A DNA stretch of 64,000 nt from Paragonimus westermani (lineage: Eukaryota > Platyhelminthes > Trematoda > Plagiorchiida > Troglotrematidae), in the NCBI GenBank assembly GCA_008508345.1, contig QNGE01000436.1, forward strand, positions 151,808 through 215,807. Direction: 5' to 3'. Positions within the stretch are counted from its first letter, which is position 1. Every line of letters begins with the position of its first letter. A program made the position numbers and the translations under genes. Shown here one piece after another: positions 1 through 10,039 of the stretch. Below the pieces are notes generated by a model. That model was not told where the DNA came from and did no database searches. It was given only the letters and a program-made list of their open reading frames with translations.

Positions 1-424
1 TAAGTAGAGCCTCACCTGTGTGTGTCGTGCCAGCTAACCACTGCATGTGGCGGAAGAGCTGCGATGGTTTACGGTCACCGAGCTCGGTCGCACTCAGAAG
101 CTGAGAACTACCTCGGCGATCGGACAAACCAACGCGCTTAATTACGACCGATTTAAGTTGCTCGTAGGGCTTCGTGGAATCCGGTAACTCCAGAACATCG
201 TCTACCGCGTCAATGACGTGAGATGGCAGTGCTGCAACTACGTGATGATAGCGCGTTGGCTCTGAACTGATCTGTCGTAGTGCAAATGTGGCTTCCAACC
301 ACGATTTAAGATTATTCTCTCTAAAGGGTGCAAACGGTAAGGCTGATGCACTGACCGAAGCGTCTGACAAAACGTGCGGTTGAGCCTCCAATAAAGCGGG
401 ATGGATGATAGATCGAATTTTTTT
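1..424 (-). CDS. gag: Ty3/Gypsy Gag capsid, partial, runs off window start
   Basis: Read on the minus strand, this is an uninterrupted frame of about 140 codons that leaves the window at base 1. It resembles the Gag capsid of CsRn1-like Gypsy elements: an LEATFALRQISS segment, then RYHHVVAALPSHV, then a PYEQLKSVVIKR segment, then LSATELGDRKPSQLFRHM. Gag packages element RNA in virus-like particles. No ATG opens the frame; it stays open back to a TAA near 524-526, so the true start is unclear and 424 is only where family resemblance becomes convincing. The same protein, broken by frameshifts, occurs at 48690-49050. The LTR of this copy lies just above it at about 555-904, so the element points left and continues outside the window. 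Family call is strong; start is uncertain. Confidence 0.8.
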
Positions 425-554
425 AAAAATTAATATGTAAAACGTATTAAAGAAATAGCAACTCACAGTTATACAAAAGATATACCTGTGGAAAACAAAA
501 ATTGATCGAACGGGCTCACTAATTTAGTGCTCGTCGCACTAGGTCACGTTTTCC

Positions 555-904
555 CCAGGTACGCAATTATCAGACGCGAAAAGCAAAGGGCCGTTGAGGA
601 GATAGACCAAATCTTTATTCGACGAAATATACAGGTGGTCTCTGATAGCGCTGTGAAAGGCACCGACACGCAAAATAGCTAGAGAGGCTAGAGACCGGCC
701 GTCGACGATCGAGTAAACCGGAAGAATGTGACACGTGTGTCCTCCGGGTTTGCGACACGGTCACATGACATGTAAACAAACAATCGGACAACATGCATCA
801 TGCGAATTTTCTTAATAGCCTAGGTACAATATGCAACTGTGAGTTTTGGAACTATTTTACACACCATACCGCGGGCCGGCTAGTGAAATCTCCAGGCCGC
901 TACA
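555..904 (-). repeat. 5' LTR and leader of the Gypsy element at the window start
   Basis: The outer edge reads TGTAGCGGCCTGGAGATT on the minus strand and begins at 904. The related copy at about 49060-49510 begins TGTAGAAAGCTGGAGATT. Both copies share blocks such as ATGTAAACAAACAATCGGAC on the plus strand, with about 70-80 percent similarity by eye. A minus-strand AATAAA near 615-625 could be the polyadenylation signal of the R region. The inner edge is uncertain: a weak primer-binding-site-like TGGGGAAAACGTGACC starts near 558. The second LTR lies outside the window, so no target-site duplication can be tested. Confidence 0.5.
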
Positions 905-1554
905 ATGGTTATTGTAGAGCAGACTCACAGTCTGCAAACACATACAGAGTATGACCCTAAATCCGGGATTGCAAATGGCCAGCCATTTTGGACGCGCGCT
1001 CAGAATCTATTTGTACTGTGGTGTGACTGAGCAAAAATTGGCCACCGACAGTTAGGCTCCAAATACTTATTGTGAGCTCTCAGCATTGTTCAAGAACTTA
1101 AAGTTACGAACTGTGTATAGATTCACGTCTGACCGTTGAGTTACGCGTAGCACAATAAACGGATCCCCATAATGATAACAAATTTGTATCCAACAATTTC
1201 TACGGTACTATTAACGAAATGCATCAATAGTTACAAAAGGCAAACCTCAGTCGTTTGCGACGATAGTCTTGTCCAGCAAAATCAATAGCTTTTCAGCAGG
1301 ACCAACAAGGTCAAAGGTGAACAGACACGCCGGCAGACCAGGACAAGAATGGCCACTCGCGCCGCGGACACTTAATAACACATTAGTTCAATGAAACAAA
1401 ATGGGGTGGGTGAGGCAGTGGGAACAAGTGTCAGGTTAGTTGGAAAAATGGGGAATGCAAACGATGGAAACGAATTTTCTCAATTCGTGGATCAACAAAT
1501 TTACAGCGCCCGCCAAAATTCGTCTGTATCTGACAGTTCTGGTTCCCTAGCTAT
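905..1554. other. No gene seen
   Basis: About 650 bp between the Gypsy LTR and the BEL/Pao integrase. There is no open frame with recognisable homology on either strand. It may include the long terminal repeat of the BEL/Pao element, but no second copy is present to prove it. Confidence 0.5.
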
Positions 1555-2290
1555 CTATACTTAATATAACTATCCACACAGCATACGTTAGAAACCCAGC
1601 GAACCGTAGTGTCTAAGTCATGCCCTTCTAACAAACGGAGGCGCCTCACATCGCTCCTCATTAGACCGGTCTCCGTGAGAACCCATACAGTACGGACTAG
1701 TTCGTCCGCGTCCACTTCACATTTTGTAACTAGTCCCAGGGGCCACTAATCCCTAATCAGTCCATCGGACACAACAGGAACAACGTCGCCGACCTGAAAA
1801 TTACGTTGCGCACTTGCAACGATGACATACATTCTCGAGACCACCTTTTCCAAAAAGGTAGTTACCACGCTATTCACTTGTCTCCAACACCTAGTGTACC
1901 TGTATACCAGATTGCATTCTAGGGCCAACCCTGTATTCCTCCTCAAGACAAGTAAGTCATTCAGGGCTTGAGCGATGTTGTCAGGACCGTCTGTGGCAAC
2001 AGGAACCAATGGTCTTTTGTTCAAAATACGCTCTACTTCAGCCAACGAAGTTAGAAGGGTTTCGTCATCAGTTCGTTGCTCCCAGCAGATTGCGCTCAAA
2101 ATACATCTGACAAATCGAATCAATCGCTCCAATATACCACCCCGATGACTAGTATACGGTGGGTTGGAGTGCAACTGAATTCCTTTTTGTGAGAGCTTGT
2201 CATTGGCGGTCCCGCTACCTAAGTTGCGGACCCAGTCTCTAAGATCTTTGTCAGCGGCTACAAAATTGGTACCGTGATCAGAGTAGGGCT
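1555..2290 (-). pseudogene. pol: BEL/Pao retrotransposon integrase, C-terminal half
   Basis: The integrase inserts element cDNA into the genome. On the minus strand the frame opens with SDHGTNF, which holds the second catalytic Asp of the DDE core. It continues through NPPYTSHRGGILERLIR, which holds the catalytic Glu after the conserved SHRGG, and then EVERILNKRPL, typical of Pao integrases. After a TAG at 1746-1748 the same frame resumes with WPLGLVTKCEVDAD and RRLRLLEG, the usual C-terminal Pao tail, so the TAG is a point mutation, probably CAG to TAG. A stop also sits directly before the SDHG motif, and the rest of pol is missing upstream, where a Penelope fragment abuts. It is a truncated pseudogene; the family call is confident. 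Confidence 0.85.
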
Positions 2291-2369
2291 ACAGGAAAAC
2301 AGATAATCCAACTCTACTGGTCCGTCAACAAAACGAATTGCTCTGCCATATCTCAAAACTGTATGATAA

Positions 2370-2801
2370 ATGACCGCAAGACTTCTGAGAACACATTGTA
2401 TCACTCTGGCGCGCGGGCCAACAGCAACATTACGAAGGATACTATCAAAACCACAAGAACAACTTAGACCCTCCGATAGAAGAAACGCCATTCACGAAAT
2501 CCAATGCACTGACTATGGCCTAAACTGCGTCGGCCAAACCGGACGGAAATTACCAACACGAATATATGAACATGAACTGTCCATCAAGAGGCACGATCAA
2601 CATTCCCTGATCTCCCCCCACGAGGATGAAATTGGACACGCCATCAACTTGCGTTTCGCAGAAACCTTTACTCAGGCAAACACCAAACATGCAAGAGAAT
2701 TCCTCGCGGCTTGGTAGTCGTCAACAGGGTCAATAAACAAACACACTGAGGTAGACAAAATCTGTGAACCAGTACGAGCCAAGGATTTGAGGAGACATTG
2801 A
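2370..2801 (+). pseudogene. Penelope-like element GIY-YIG endonuclease domain
   Basis: This is the C-terminal end of a Penelope-like retroelement polyprotein. The GIY-YIG nuclease nicks target DNA to prime reverse transcription. The order seen is linker TLRRILSKPQEQL, RRNAIHEIQC, then CVGQTGRKLPTRIYEHEL containing the GQTGR and R-x3-EH catalytic signature, then SLISPHEDEIGH and TKHAREFLAAW. A TAG at 2715-2717 interrupts the frame, which then reads on in register through SINKHTEVDKICEPVR to a TGA at about 2801, as expected for the family tail. No reverse transcriptase lies upstream, where BEL/Pao sequence begins, so this is a 5'-truncated, inactivated copy. A related but divergent copy is at 54702-55070 on the other strand. 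Confidence 0.85.
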
Positions 2802-3689
2802 CAACATCAAGCCCAAATGCCGATAAACCAAAATGGATCAACTTGAGCTGATCAGACCAAAGTCGAAACAGGACATTGGATAACCAATTGGGCGGAATTC
2901 CAAAACGAAGAGATCTCACACCTAGTTGATTTACAACCAATTCGATTCGAGTTCAGAATGCAGTAGCGACAGGGAGCAGTCAATCAGATTCGAGCTCAAG
3001 AACACCAGGGAATAATCATTCGGACATCGAGTCGAAGTTCAAGTGCAACAAAACCAGTCAACGATGATTTGGGTCAAAGGTCAAACACTGCGCAAAGTGG
3101 TTAATCAGAATTCAGGTCAGTATGTCAACTGACTTTCCCATGTAAGTGCAGGCACTCATCAAATCTCACCAAACTCCAATATCAAAACTATACGCTGGAA
3201 CGCTTACGCGCTGATGATGTCAACTCGCTTGGGGATGAAACGTTTTCAGTCAACATGTCAGGCTCATCGAACCTACCAATAGGAAAACCGTCAATCCGAG
3301 CTACGAACAACACCACCCCTGTTCTCATCCACCAGAAGTCTGAAATTCTCATCGCACGAGAAATAAGTACAGAGACTTGATTGGTAAGATCTAAAGTGGG
3401 AGGGAAAATATTAAGAACATAATGCAAGAAGTAGTACAGTATAGCAGAACGTGTTAGTGTTAGAAAGGATGGGAGGGAATAAACTAGGGTTGGCGTGAAG
3501 GGAAACAGACAGAACATTCACTGTACAATGTACAAGCAAAGTCAAAAAAGAAGGCATGGAATGCCACAGCCACCAGTGTTTCTGTTAGAAGGATAAAGTG
3601 AGTTGCCAAACGTCGGTGGCCGTTGGTCAGTGCGAACGAGACAAACTGGATATCCCAGTTTCGACCACAAGAACTTCGCTCAGCCGGCT
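2802..3689 (+). other. Penelope 3' tail and unassigned sequence
   Basis: This follows the GIY-YIG frame. The only recognisable piece is a hammerhead-like core motif at 3211-3242, listed separately. Several short frames of about 100 codons on the minus strand show no family resemblance. The start of the tail is rich in direct CAAATC/TTCGAG-type words but has no clear repeat unit. Confidence 0.4.
3211..3242 (+). ncRNA. Hammerhead-like ribozyme core motif, degenerate
   Basis: CTGATGA is followed by a short potential stem and GAAACG, the order of a hammerhead core. Penelope-like elements are known to carry minimal hammerhead motifs in their terminal repeats, and this lies about 410 bp past a Penelope coding end. 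Helix II here has only about three pairs, and I could not build a convincing helix I, so it is probably decayed or coincidental. Confidence 0.25.
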
Positions 3690-4830
3690 TCATCTGTCTC
3701 TAGGGCAGCGAGTTTGGAACACGGTTATCGCCCATCCGATAGACGCGGCCTAGCCAACGAGGCCGATTTAGCATAAGTACGGCCTCCATCTCGTGCACGT
3801 CCCCTCGACGCTGCATCTCAGTGTTCGGAACTATACCCGATCATCGAATACCTACGATACGTCCTGAGCGCTGCAGACTGATAAGATGGCGCACGTTTCG
3901 CTGGTACATTGTCCTAGGTTCGCTGCCGTAAAGCAGTATAGATAACACCAGCAAGCGGCGACCAACCAGTTTGGTGGCCATCTTAGACTGCGGCTCTTCC
4001 GAGAATGCCTTCTACAGCGGCTGAAAGCGGTCAAAGCTTTCGCCACGTGAGCTGATATCTCGCGTTCCGCAGACATACCTGTCCGTAAGTTGCTACCCAG
4101 CTAGCGAAAGTCTGTACAGCTGTCAACAGCTCCCCCGTTGATGCGAACCTGAGGGGCAAGTTTAGGACCAGCACCTCAGCCCGGGAAAGGCTAAAGAAAG
4201 AATACATCTTGCCATTGTTGATTTCCAGTTGAACTTTGGATTCCGCGGTTGCAAAGGTCATAGACGGTTGTCGCATTTAGCTTTCGCAGTGTGCAATTAG
4301 CGCACTATCATCTGAAAACAGAGGCGTGGGCATCGGTGTGGTACGTAGTCAGGCTGGGCATCCGAAACACCGAATATTCCAAAGGCATCCATCCGTCTGC
4401 TTCTTACCCTCAACACACTCATCCGCCAAGTCTTGAAGATCAGTTGTTAGCACTGCGGTCAAATATAGACTAACTAGGACTGGTGCTAGAACACAACCCT
4501 ACCTTACGCCAGTGACAGTGAAAAAATCACCAGAGGTAGTTCCACATAAGTGTACCACCGTCTTCATGATCAAATGGAACATTCTGATCGAATTGCCGGA
4601 CTTACCTGGGCAAACAAACTTACCATCCACCGTCCACGATGCCTCGCAGCTGACTGGATCAAACGCCATGGTGAAGTCCATAGAGGGGGCAGGTTGGGGA
4701 TGGTTACGTTCCTGGAAGTCTCCAGCAGCGGCCGGGCAACAGACACATTAAAGTGAGTTCGGGGTTTTTCTCTGTTTCCTGGAAAGTTCTTTGAAACTAG
4801 GTTTCTCATACAGTCGCTCCTCATGTTCGC
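3690..4830 (-). pseudogene. RTE-like LINE reverse transcriptase fragment
   Basis: On the minus strand, in several frames, the conserved RT blocks appear in order. First is a motif A region, MDFTMAFDPVSCEASWTV (D-x3-AFD). Next is motif B, GCVLAPVLVSLYL, after a stop following GVR. Then comes motif C, FSDDSALIAHC, keeping the DD pair. After these comes a thumb region with VQLEINNGKMYS and LGSNLRTGMSAEREISAHV. The C-terminal part, with a tyrosine-rich LLYGSE-type block, aligns base for base with the RTE copy at 17738-18120. It shares a TGA at the position of a conserved Trp. At least four frame changes make it non-functional, and the 3' tail present in the other copy is absent here. The RT would copy element RNA at a nicked target. 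Confidence 0.8.
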
Positions 4831-5198
4831 GATTTATTGTGATTAACTGGCGCACCGTCGGTCGTTTGATGATGTTATGGAACCTCCCAGTGTCACAGAG
4901 CGTGATCAAGGATCAACATAAGAACAGGGTTCTGCTTCCTTATGTAGATCCAAAACTTCTGACCGCGGTGTGCAATCCTAATATGTGAAAAACACGCTGG
5001 GATGTGTGCGATCATCAAGGATACTTACACGCAAAACAAAACAAATCATTGATCGGCATTGGTTCTTCTGGCCAAAATAAGGGAGCGATTAGAAAGATAA
5101 TGATTGTAGTTTACAAAACTATGACGCACGTAGAAGGAAAAAGGACAGTTTGTCCGTTTTACAGTCTGAGAAATGTGATGTCCCATTAATTTATCTTC
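4831..5198. other. No gene seen
   Basis: About 370 bp between the RTE fragment and the first short repeat. Part may be the decayed N-terminal side of the RTE reverse transcriptase, but I see no clear motif. Confidence 0.4.
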
Positions 5199-5385
5199 CA
5201 CAAGGTTGTGTATGGGGCTTACTGGGCCCTCGGCTCATGCTTGTTTGTATTGTTTCTGTTTTCAGAACTGTTGTTCGAACCCCTACTTCGGAAGAGCGTT
5301 GTCCCCTGGTGCGTATACGTTGCCCGAAGGTTGGTCCGCGTAGTCACGGGCATCCAGAGTGGAGTCGGCTGGCCTGCATGTTACA
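5199..5385 (+). repeat. Short interspersed repeat R, copy 1 (5'-truncated)
   Basis: This matches the last two thirds of the repeats at 5694-5978 and 6321-6604, sharing TTCGAACCCCTACTTCGGAA and GTCGGCTGGCCTGCATG. It ends with GTTACA like copy 3. It starts inside the unit near the A-box-like block, so the 5' third is missing. Confidence 0.85.
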
Positions 5386-5693
5386 TTATGGCGACCCTGC
5401 CAGGGTGAAAAAAGAAGTGCCGAGATAAAAATAATTGCGTGGTCAAGAAAAAAAACGAGTACTGAATTTCAACGAGAAGTAGCGTAATGAAGTTTAGAGT
5501 TATCAGAAAAGAGAATATTATCACAATTAAAGAAAAAGGTGTCGAGATTAAAAAAATGTACAGAAAAAAATGAAGTTACGAGAAAACGGGCAGAGGGCTC
5601 GGAGGCACTTTATCCAACCTGGCACCATGAGCACCAGCCGGTTTGTAGAATGTTTGGAGCACAGGGGACTGTGCTTTACGAAGAGGGGAGCTG

Positions 5694-5978
5694 TGTAACG
5701 CGCAACCGAAACCAGCGAGCGCGCACGAATTGAATTCTAGTTGTGTGACGGACGTGCTGCTGTGTTGTCGGTGCCGTCTTAGCTTACGTTTGTGTAAGTC
5801 GTGTGCATGGCTTACTGAGCCTTCGGCTCATGTTTGTTCGTATTGTTTTTCTTTTCACAACTGTTGTTCGAACCCCTACTTCGGAAGAGCGTTGTCCACT
5901 GGTGCGTCCACGTTGCCCAAAGGTTGGTCCGCGTAGTCACGGGCCTCCAGAGTAGAGTCGGCTGGCCTGCATGCTACA
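5694..5978 (+). repeat. Short interspersed repeat R, copy 2 (full length)
   Basis: A 285-bp unit that starts TGTAACGCGCAACC and ends GCATGCTACA. Its ends are weak inverted repeats of each other (TGTAAC..GCA). Inside are a Pol III A-box-like TGGCTTACTGAG and a B-box-like GTTCGAACC (5866-5874). The right flank is the 3' side of a decayed LINE; the left flank is unrelated, so no target-site duplication is visible. It could be a tRNA-related SINE or a MITE. Confidence 0.85.
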
Positions 5979-7740
5979 GTTTCAGGTAATTCAAGGTCAT
6001 ATCTGAGAGTACGTCTAAGAGTATCTTCGAGGTATCCCTAACACGAGCCTATCAGGCTTGCGCTGATGATGGTAAATGAATGTGCAGTACTCAAGTTGAG
6101 TGCGAACAGACATTTCATACAGCGTCAGGTTCGTAGCCGGTGGACTGAACGTCCTTTTAATTCAGCCCACTCTTCTTTTGGTGATTGCCACCCGAAAACG
6201 TTTTTGTTCGGGAAAATTGAAGGAGTTGGGATACTATATTCCTAGGTCTCCGAAAGAAGTGACGGTAGCAATAATGTGATCATCTAGTGAGACACAACCA
6301 TTGAGAAATTTACAACCATAGGTAACGCGCAGCCGAAACCAGCGAGCGCGCACGAACTGAGTTTGATTCGTGTGACGGGGCGTGCTACTGTGCCGTCGAT
6401 GCCGTTTTAGCTTACGTTTGTGTAAGTCGTGTGCATGGCTTACTGGGCCTTTGGCTCATGTGCGTCCGTATTGTTTCGCTTTTCAGAACTTGTTCGAACC
6501 CCTACTTCGGAAGAGCACTGTCCCCTGGTGCGTCCACGTTGCCCGAAGGTTGGTCCGCGTAGTCAAGGGCATCCAGAGTAAAGTCGGCTGGCCTGCATGT
6601 TACAATAGGTAATGATTTTTTATTTGCTCACTGAGAACGTCATCAACCCTGTTTTGCACCACGGTTCTAACGGCGCTAGTTTCTGTGGTATATTTCGTCG
6701 ACAGAAATCCATGCTACCGAGCAGGTAGAATGCATGAACGGTTTTGATATCAACGACAAAGAGAAAGGTTTGCCAGGTTCGATAACACCGTATAAGTCAT
6801 TTGCAAACATTGGGGGAAGCAACAGTCCCAGAACGCTTCCTCGAATCGCTCCACTAGCCACCGGTTTGGGTGTTTGGCGGTGCCTTCTACTTCGACGTTT
6901 TGGGTGCGGCCTTCAATATACGACAGTTTCCTGTATGCCGAAGGGTGTTATTTTGTTCAAAAGGCGCTCATGAAGCACACGATCATAAATGTTACATGAC
7001 TAGGAATATGATAATTACCGCATTTCCTGTGTTGACGGAGATTATTATAGGGTTTGGGAGTTCCACTTCACGTCATACAAGAGTGCTCACTAAGGAGTCC
7101 ACGTTGTGAAAGGTTTATGCAGCCTGTAACCTTAAGAACGGGATATTTTGGGTCTATATTGTCCCTCTAAACTTGCTTGAGCAGACTGATGTGTGATTGA
7201 TGGGACGATAATTACTAACCTCTTGTCTTGGACCACTTTTATAGCGAGGCACAATAATTGGCTTTCTTCAGTCAAGACGAAAGGTCCACGACAAAAGTGA
7301 TGGGGTGAGAAAATTAGATGTGCGGATGGGCACATCCTCACTTCTTTGCTTGATAGCCGTTGGCGGGATACCACCAGGTCCAGGATGGATCAGAGGTTTA
7401 TTGATAGCTGACTGTGAGCGAATGCTTCGAACGTCAATCAGACAATTACTTGAAACTTTATCCGTTTTTGTGGGAGGAATAACAAGCACTAAGGTGTGTC
7501 TGTTAAACGAAGCTGAGAAATGTGAGTTGGAGTTTTCGTATATTGCAACAGGGTCATCAGCAACGGTATTGTCTTTGTCTTGTCACAGGGTCACCCGTGG
7601 AATTTTTCCATCTAAACAGCTGTATTAGTTTCATGCATCTCTGCCTCCTATCCAGCGCGAGTTTCTTCTCACTTATATGACGCAGTTGCGTTCGAATTTC
7701 TCAGTGCTCAAACAATTCTCTCACTTGCATCACATTTTAA
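5979..7740 (-). pseudogene. CR1/Jockey-group LINE, decayed RT fragment (LINE D)
   Basis: Minus-strand remnant of the same LINE family as the copies at 10-14.6, 15.8-19.4 and 33.6-39 kb. Recognisable pieces are LIDVRSIRSQSAINKPLIHPG (RT entry block, about 7268-7489) and the motif B block SGAIRGSVLGLLL (6676-6861). In the frame that aligns with the copy at 34.5 kb, the catalytic FVDD is changed to FVVD. The 3' part at 5985-6320 aligns with 33910-34330. Copy 3 of repeat R is nested in it, and copy 2 abuts its 3' edge. The 5' edge near 7740 is where similarity to the copy at 35.3-35.43 kb ends. Heavily mutated and inactive. Confidence 0.75.
6321..6604 (+). repeat. Short interspersed repeat R, copy 3, inserted in LINE D
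   Basis: This copy interrupts the antisense LINE fragment at 5985-7740. The word ATAGGTAA occurs at 6318-6325 and again at 6605-6612, so the insertion can be read as 6326-6604 with an 8-bp duplication. Alternatively it is a 284-bp unit with TIR-like ends, GGTAACGCGCAGCC and GGCCTGCATGTTACA. The A-box-like block is TGGCTTACTGGG (6436-6447) and the B-box-like block is GTTCGAACC (6492-6500), 45 bp apart, which suits an internal Pol III promoter. Confidence 0.85.
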
Positions 7741-9239
7741 CAAATGAACATAAAGCTACCAAATTTTTTTTATTTGACAACACTACACACGGTCACTGTT
7801 TCAAGTGGTCAGTCACTCCTATTAGGGGGAAATGCCGCGTACTGTTACCCGTCTGTTGTAGGTGTTTTCTGTTTGGCTGTCAGTCAAATTGAGACGACTA
7901 GTCAGTGCTACCTACCTCCAGTTTTTTTTATTTTATCAGTTTAGGCCCCTTCCGGGTTACAGCCAGCGCACCACGGACATTCCGATAGCTGTCAGATCTC
8001 ATTCTTGATAAGATGGCTGTTGCTGAGCGACCCATTCCGCAGGTACAACAGTCTTAACTGATAGAACAAACAGTATCTCATCGGTCAGTAGTTTATTCTG
8101 AAGGTCTCACCGTATGGTTTTATTGTATTATGGACATCGTTGGAAACCTTACCTGGAGAAATTGCGCTGTCAAGTGTCATCTGGTGGAACTAAGTTGCAA
8201 CTTTCAATCCGCACTTCTGTAGGTTAACGGTCTATCGTTCAAAATATTGACACAGTCCAAAAACGTGAACCCGTGTTACTCAGCATTGTACTGTCTCGTT
8301 ATAGTGGACAATGAGTCTGGCTGACTGTCCACCGGATTTTTTACACTGTTTATTACAAATCCATTCTCACCCTTACTTGATATCTCAAACTTACGAACCG
8401 TAATACCTAGTCACTTATATCTACTTTGACACGGAACACACCCAAAACATCCTAGGTGAACACTGTCGAAGTTGTAAACCCGAACTTTCATGGAAGAGGC
8501 AGAATTCCTGCATCCAGCTAAGTGTTCCAAGTGGCTGAATTGAGGCGTTGTAAGCTACTGTTCTTCATAGTAGTGAAGTACAATGTATCGGGTTTGTCAC
8601 AACACAAGTTTTTCAGAATCAAAAACGCATGCATTTGTTTGCTATGGGTCATTCTGTTTGATACAGGTTGAACATAACTTGATTGTCTGCATTTTTCGTC
8701 GTCACTCGGTACTCTTAAGTGGTAATTCATGTTGCCGCTGAAATTCTTTCTGAAGCTGTCTCACTGCTGGCAGAAGTAGGCAGTTTTGCGAGCGGCAGCC
8801 TGTATGCCACCGTACAACCAAATTTTTCACGATAGCCGGTGGGCCTCAATCGTCATTTTTCCGGTATTTAAACTGGAGGCCCTGTACGCTTATCAGGCTT
8901 TTGTTGTGCATCGCGAGCTTGTCTCGTTTCAAGTATCTTCAATTTGTTGTTTTCCGAGCTTACCACGTAGTTGTTGCTCGCACCGTTCTTCTTGGCAAGC
9001 AGTCAAAATTGTAGCACACACGTTCTAACAAGTCCACTTTCATGGGTATAGATGTTGCCAGTTTTAATTTCTCCCCTTTGTATACTTTACATGGACGGTC
9101 AACACGTAACTCAATTTGGCCTGTTCTATTGAATCTGATAGAGTTTCCTAAGTGTATGCTTATACATATGTATATTAAAACGCTCACTTGAAGGCATATT
9201 CCGTGGGATCGAGCAGGATGATGTTGTTGTGGCCCGTCT
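7741..9239. other. No gene seen
   Basis: 1.5 kb of AT-leaning sequence between LINE D and the solo LTR. Short frames only, none with recognisable homology. Confidence 0.5.
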
Positions 9240-9243
9240 GATG

Positions 9244-9540
9244 TGTAGCGACTATACTAAATAATATTTTGATAGTCGCATTCATTGTACATTTTCGATT
9301 ATTTGGTTTTGTGCTTACTTTTGTTTTAGTCAAGGTACCCATTCTGTAGCATTCGGCCCGGGGCTAAAATCACAACTCGCTCGGTGCATCGCTAGCTTGT
9401 CGTGTCTTTCTGTACTCTCTATTTTCCAGGGGTCGTGAATAATACACGGAGTCAATGCGCTGAGAGGTGGCTTTTTATTGTCGATCGATTGTCGATAGTG
9501 ATAACTGACAAGGTTTTATTTTGTTGGATCAGTTCCAACA
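9244..9540 (+). mobile_element. Solo LTR, family S, copy 1
   Basis: A 297-bp unit that starts TGTAGCGACTATACTAAATA and ends GATCAGTTCCAACA, the TG...CA ends of an LTR. It is flanked by a 4-bp direct repeat GATG at 9240-9243 and 9541-9544. It matches, in opposite orientation, the 298-bp unit at 36040-36337, which has its own different 4-bp duplication. No internal retrotransposon sequence adjoins it, so LTR-LTR recombination is inferred. The 4-bp duplication suits Ty3/Gypsy-type integrases. Confidence 0.88.
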
Positions 9541-9544
9541 GATG

Positions 9545-10039
9545 CATTTGTGGTCTTGTGTTTGGTACGAAGCGGAGTAATGAGTTCGTTAAGGTGTATT
9601 TGGTTTTTTATCAAAAGTAGACCCAAAATTTATCTTTGCCTTTGTTGTATTCAGTAAACAATCGCAATGAGATTTGTTATACAACTTCACAAAAAATGCG
9701 TTTTTTTCTTTTTTCACAACTCTCACTACTTAGCTTTCAAAACATCTTTTTCGTTTTTTGGACATCCTTCTACCCTTATCTGCTTCCAGTTACTTCAGTG
9801 AGCTCATTTTCCATGGAATGGTGGCTACTTGTGAACTTGTGTTTGGCTGCTGCATTTCGCACGCTTTTCTGTTGGATAATTGGTGACGCGCGTTTCGAAA
9901 AGGACAAGTAATTACTGCGTGAATAGTTAACCTGAAGTTTCTCTTATAATTGTTACCGGCGATGCTATTATTCTTAATAGTCTGGTCACATTCCACATAT
10001 GTCTGAGTCTACCTGAAAATATAAATATATTTACGAAAG
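9545..10039 (+). other. Probable 5' leader of LINE A, no gene
   Basis: About 500 bp between the solo LTR and LINE ORF1. There is no recognisable frame. It may hold the 5' untranslated region and internal promoter of the LINE, but the copy at 39 kb shows no clear similarity here. Confidence 0.35.

Noticed and set aside
6436..6500. A- and B-box words in repeat R as a tRNA gene
   Set aside because: No cloverleaf arms, anticodon loop or acceptor stem can be formed; the boxes fit a SINE-type promoter at best.
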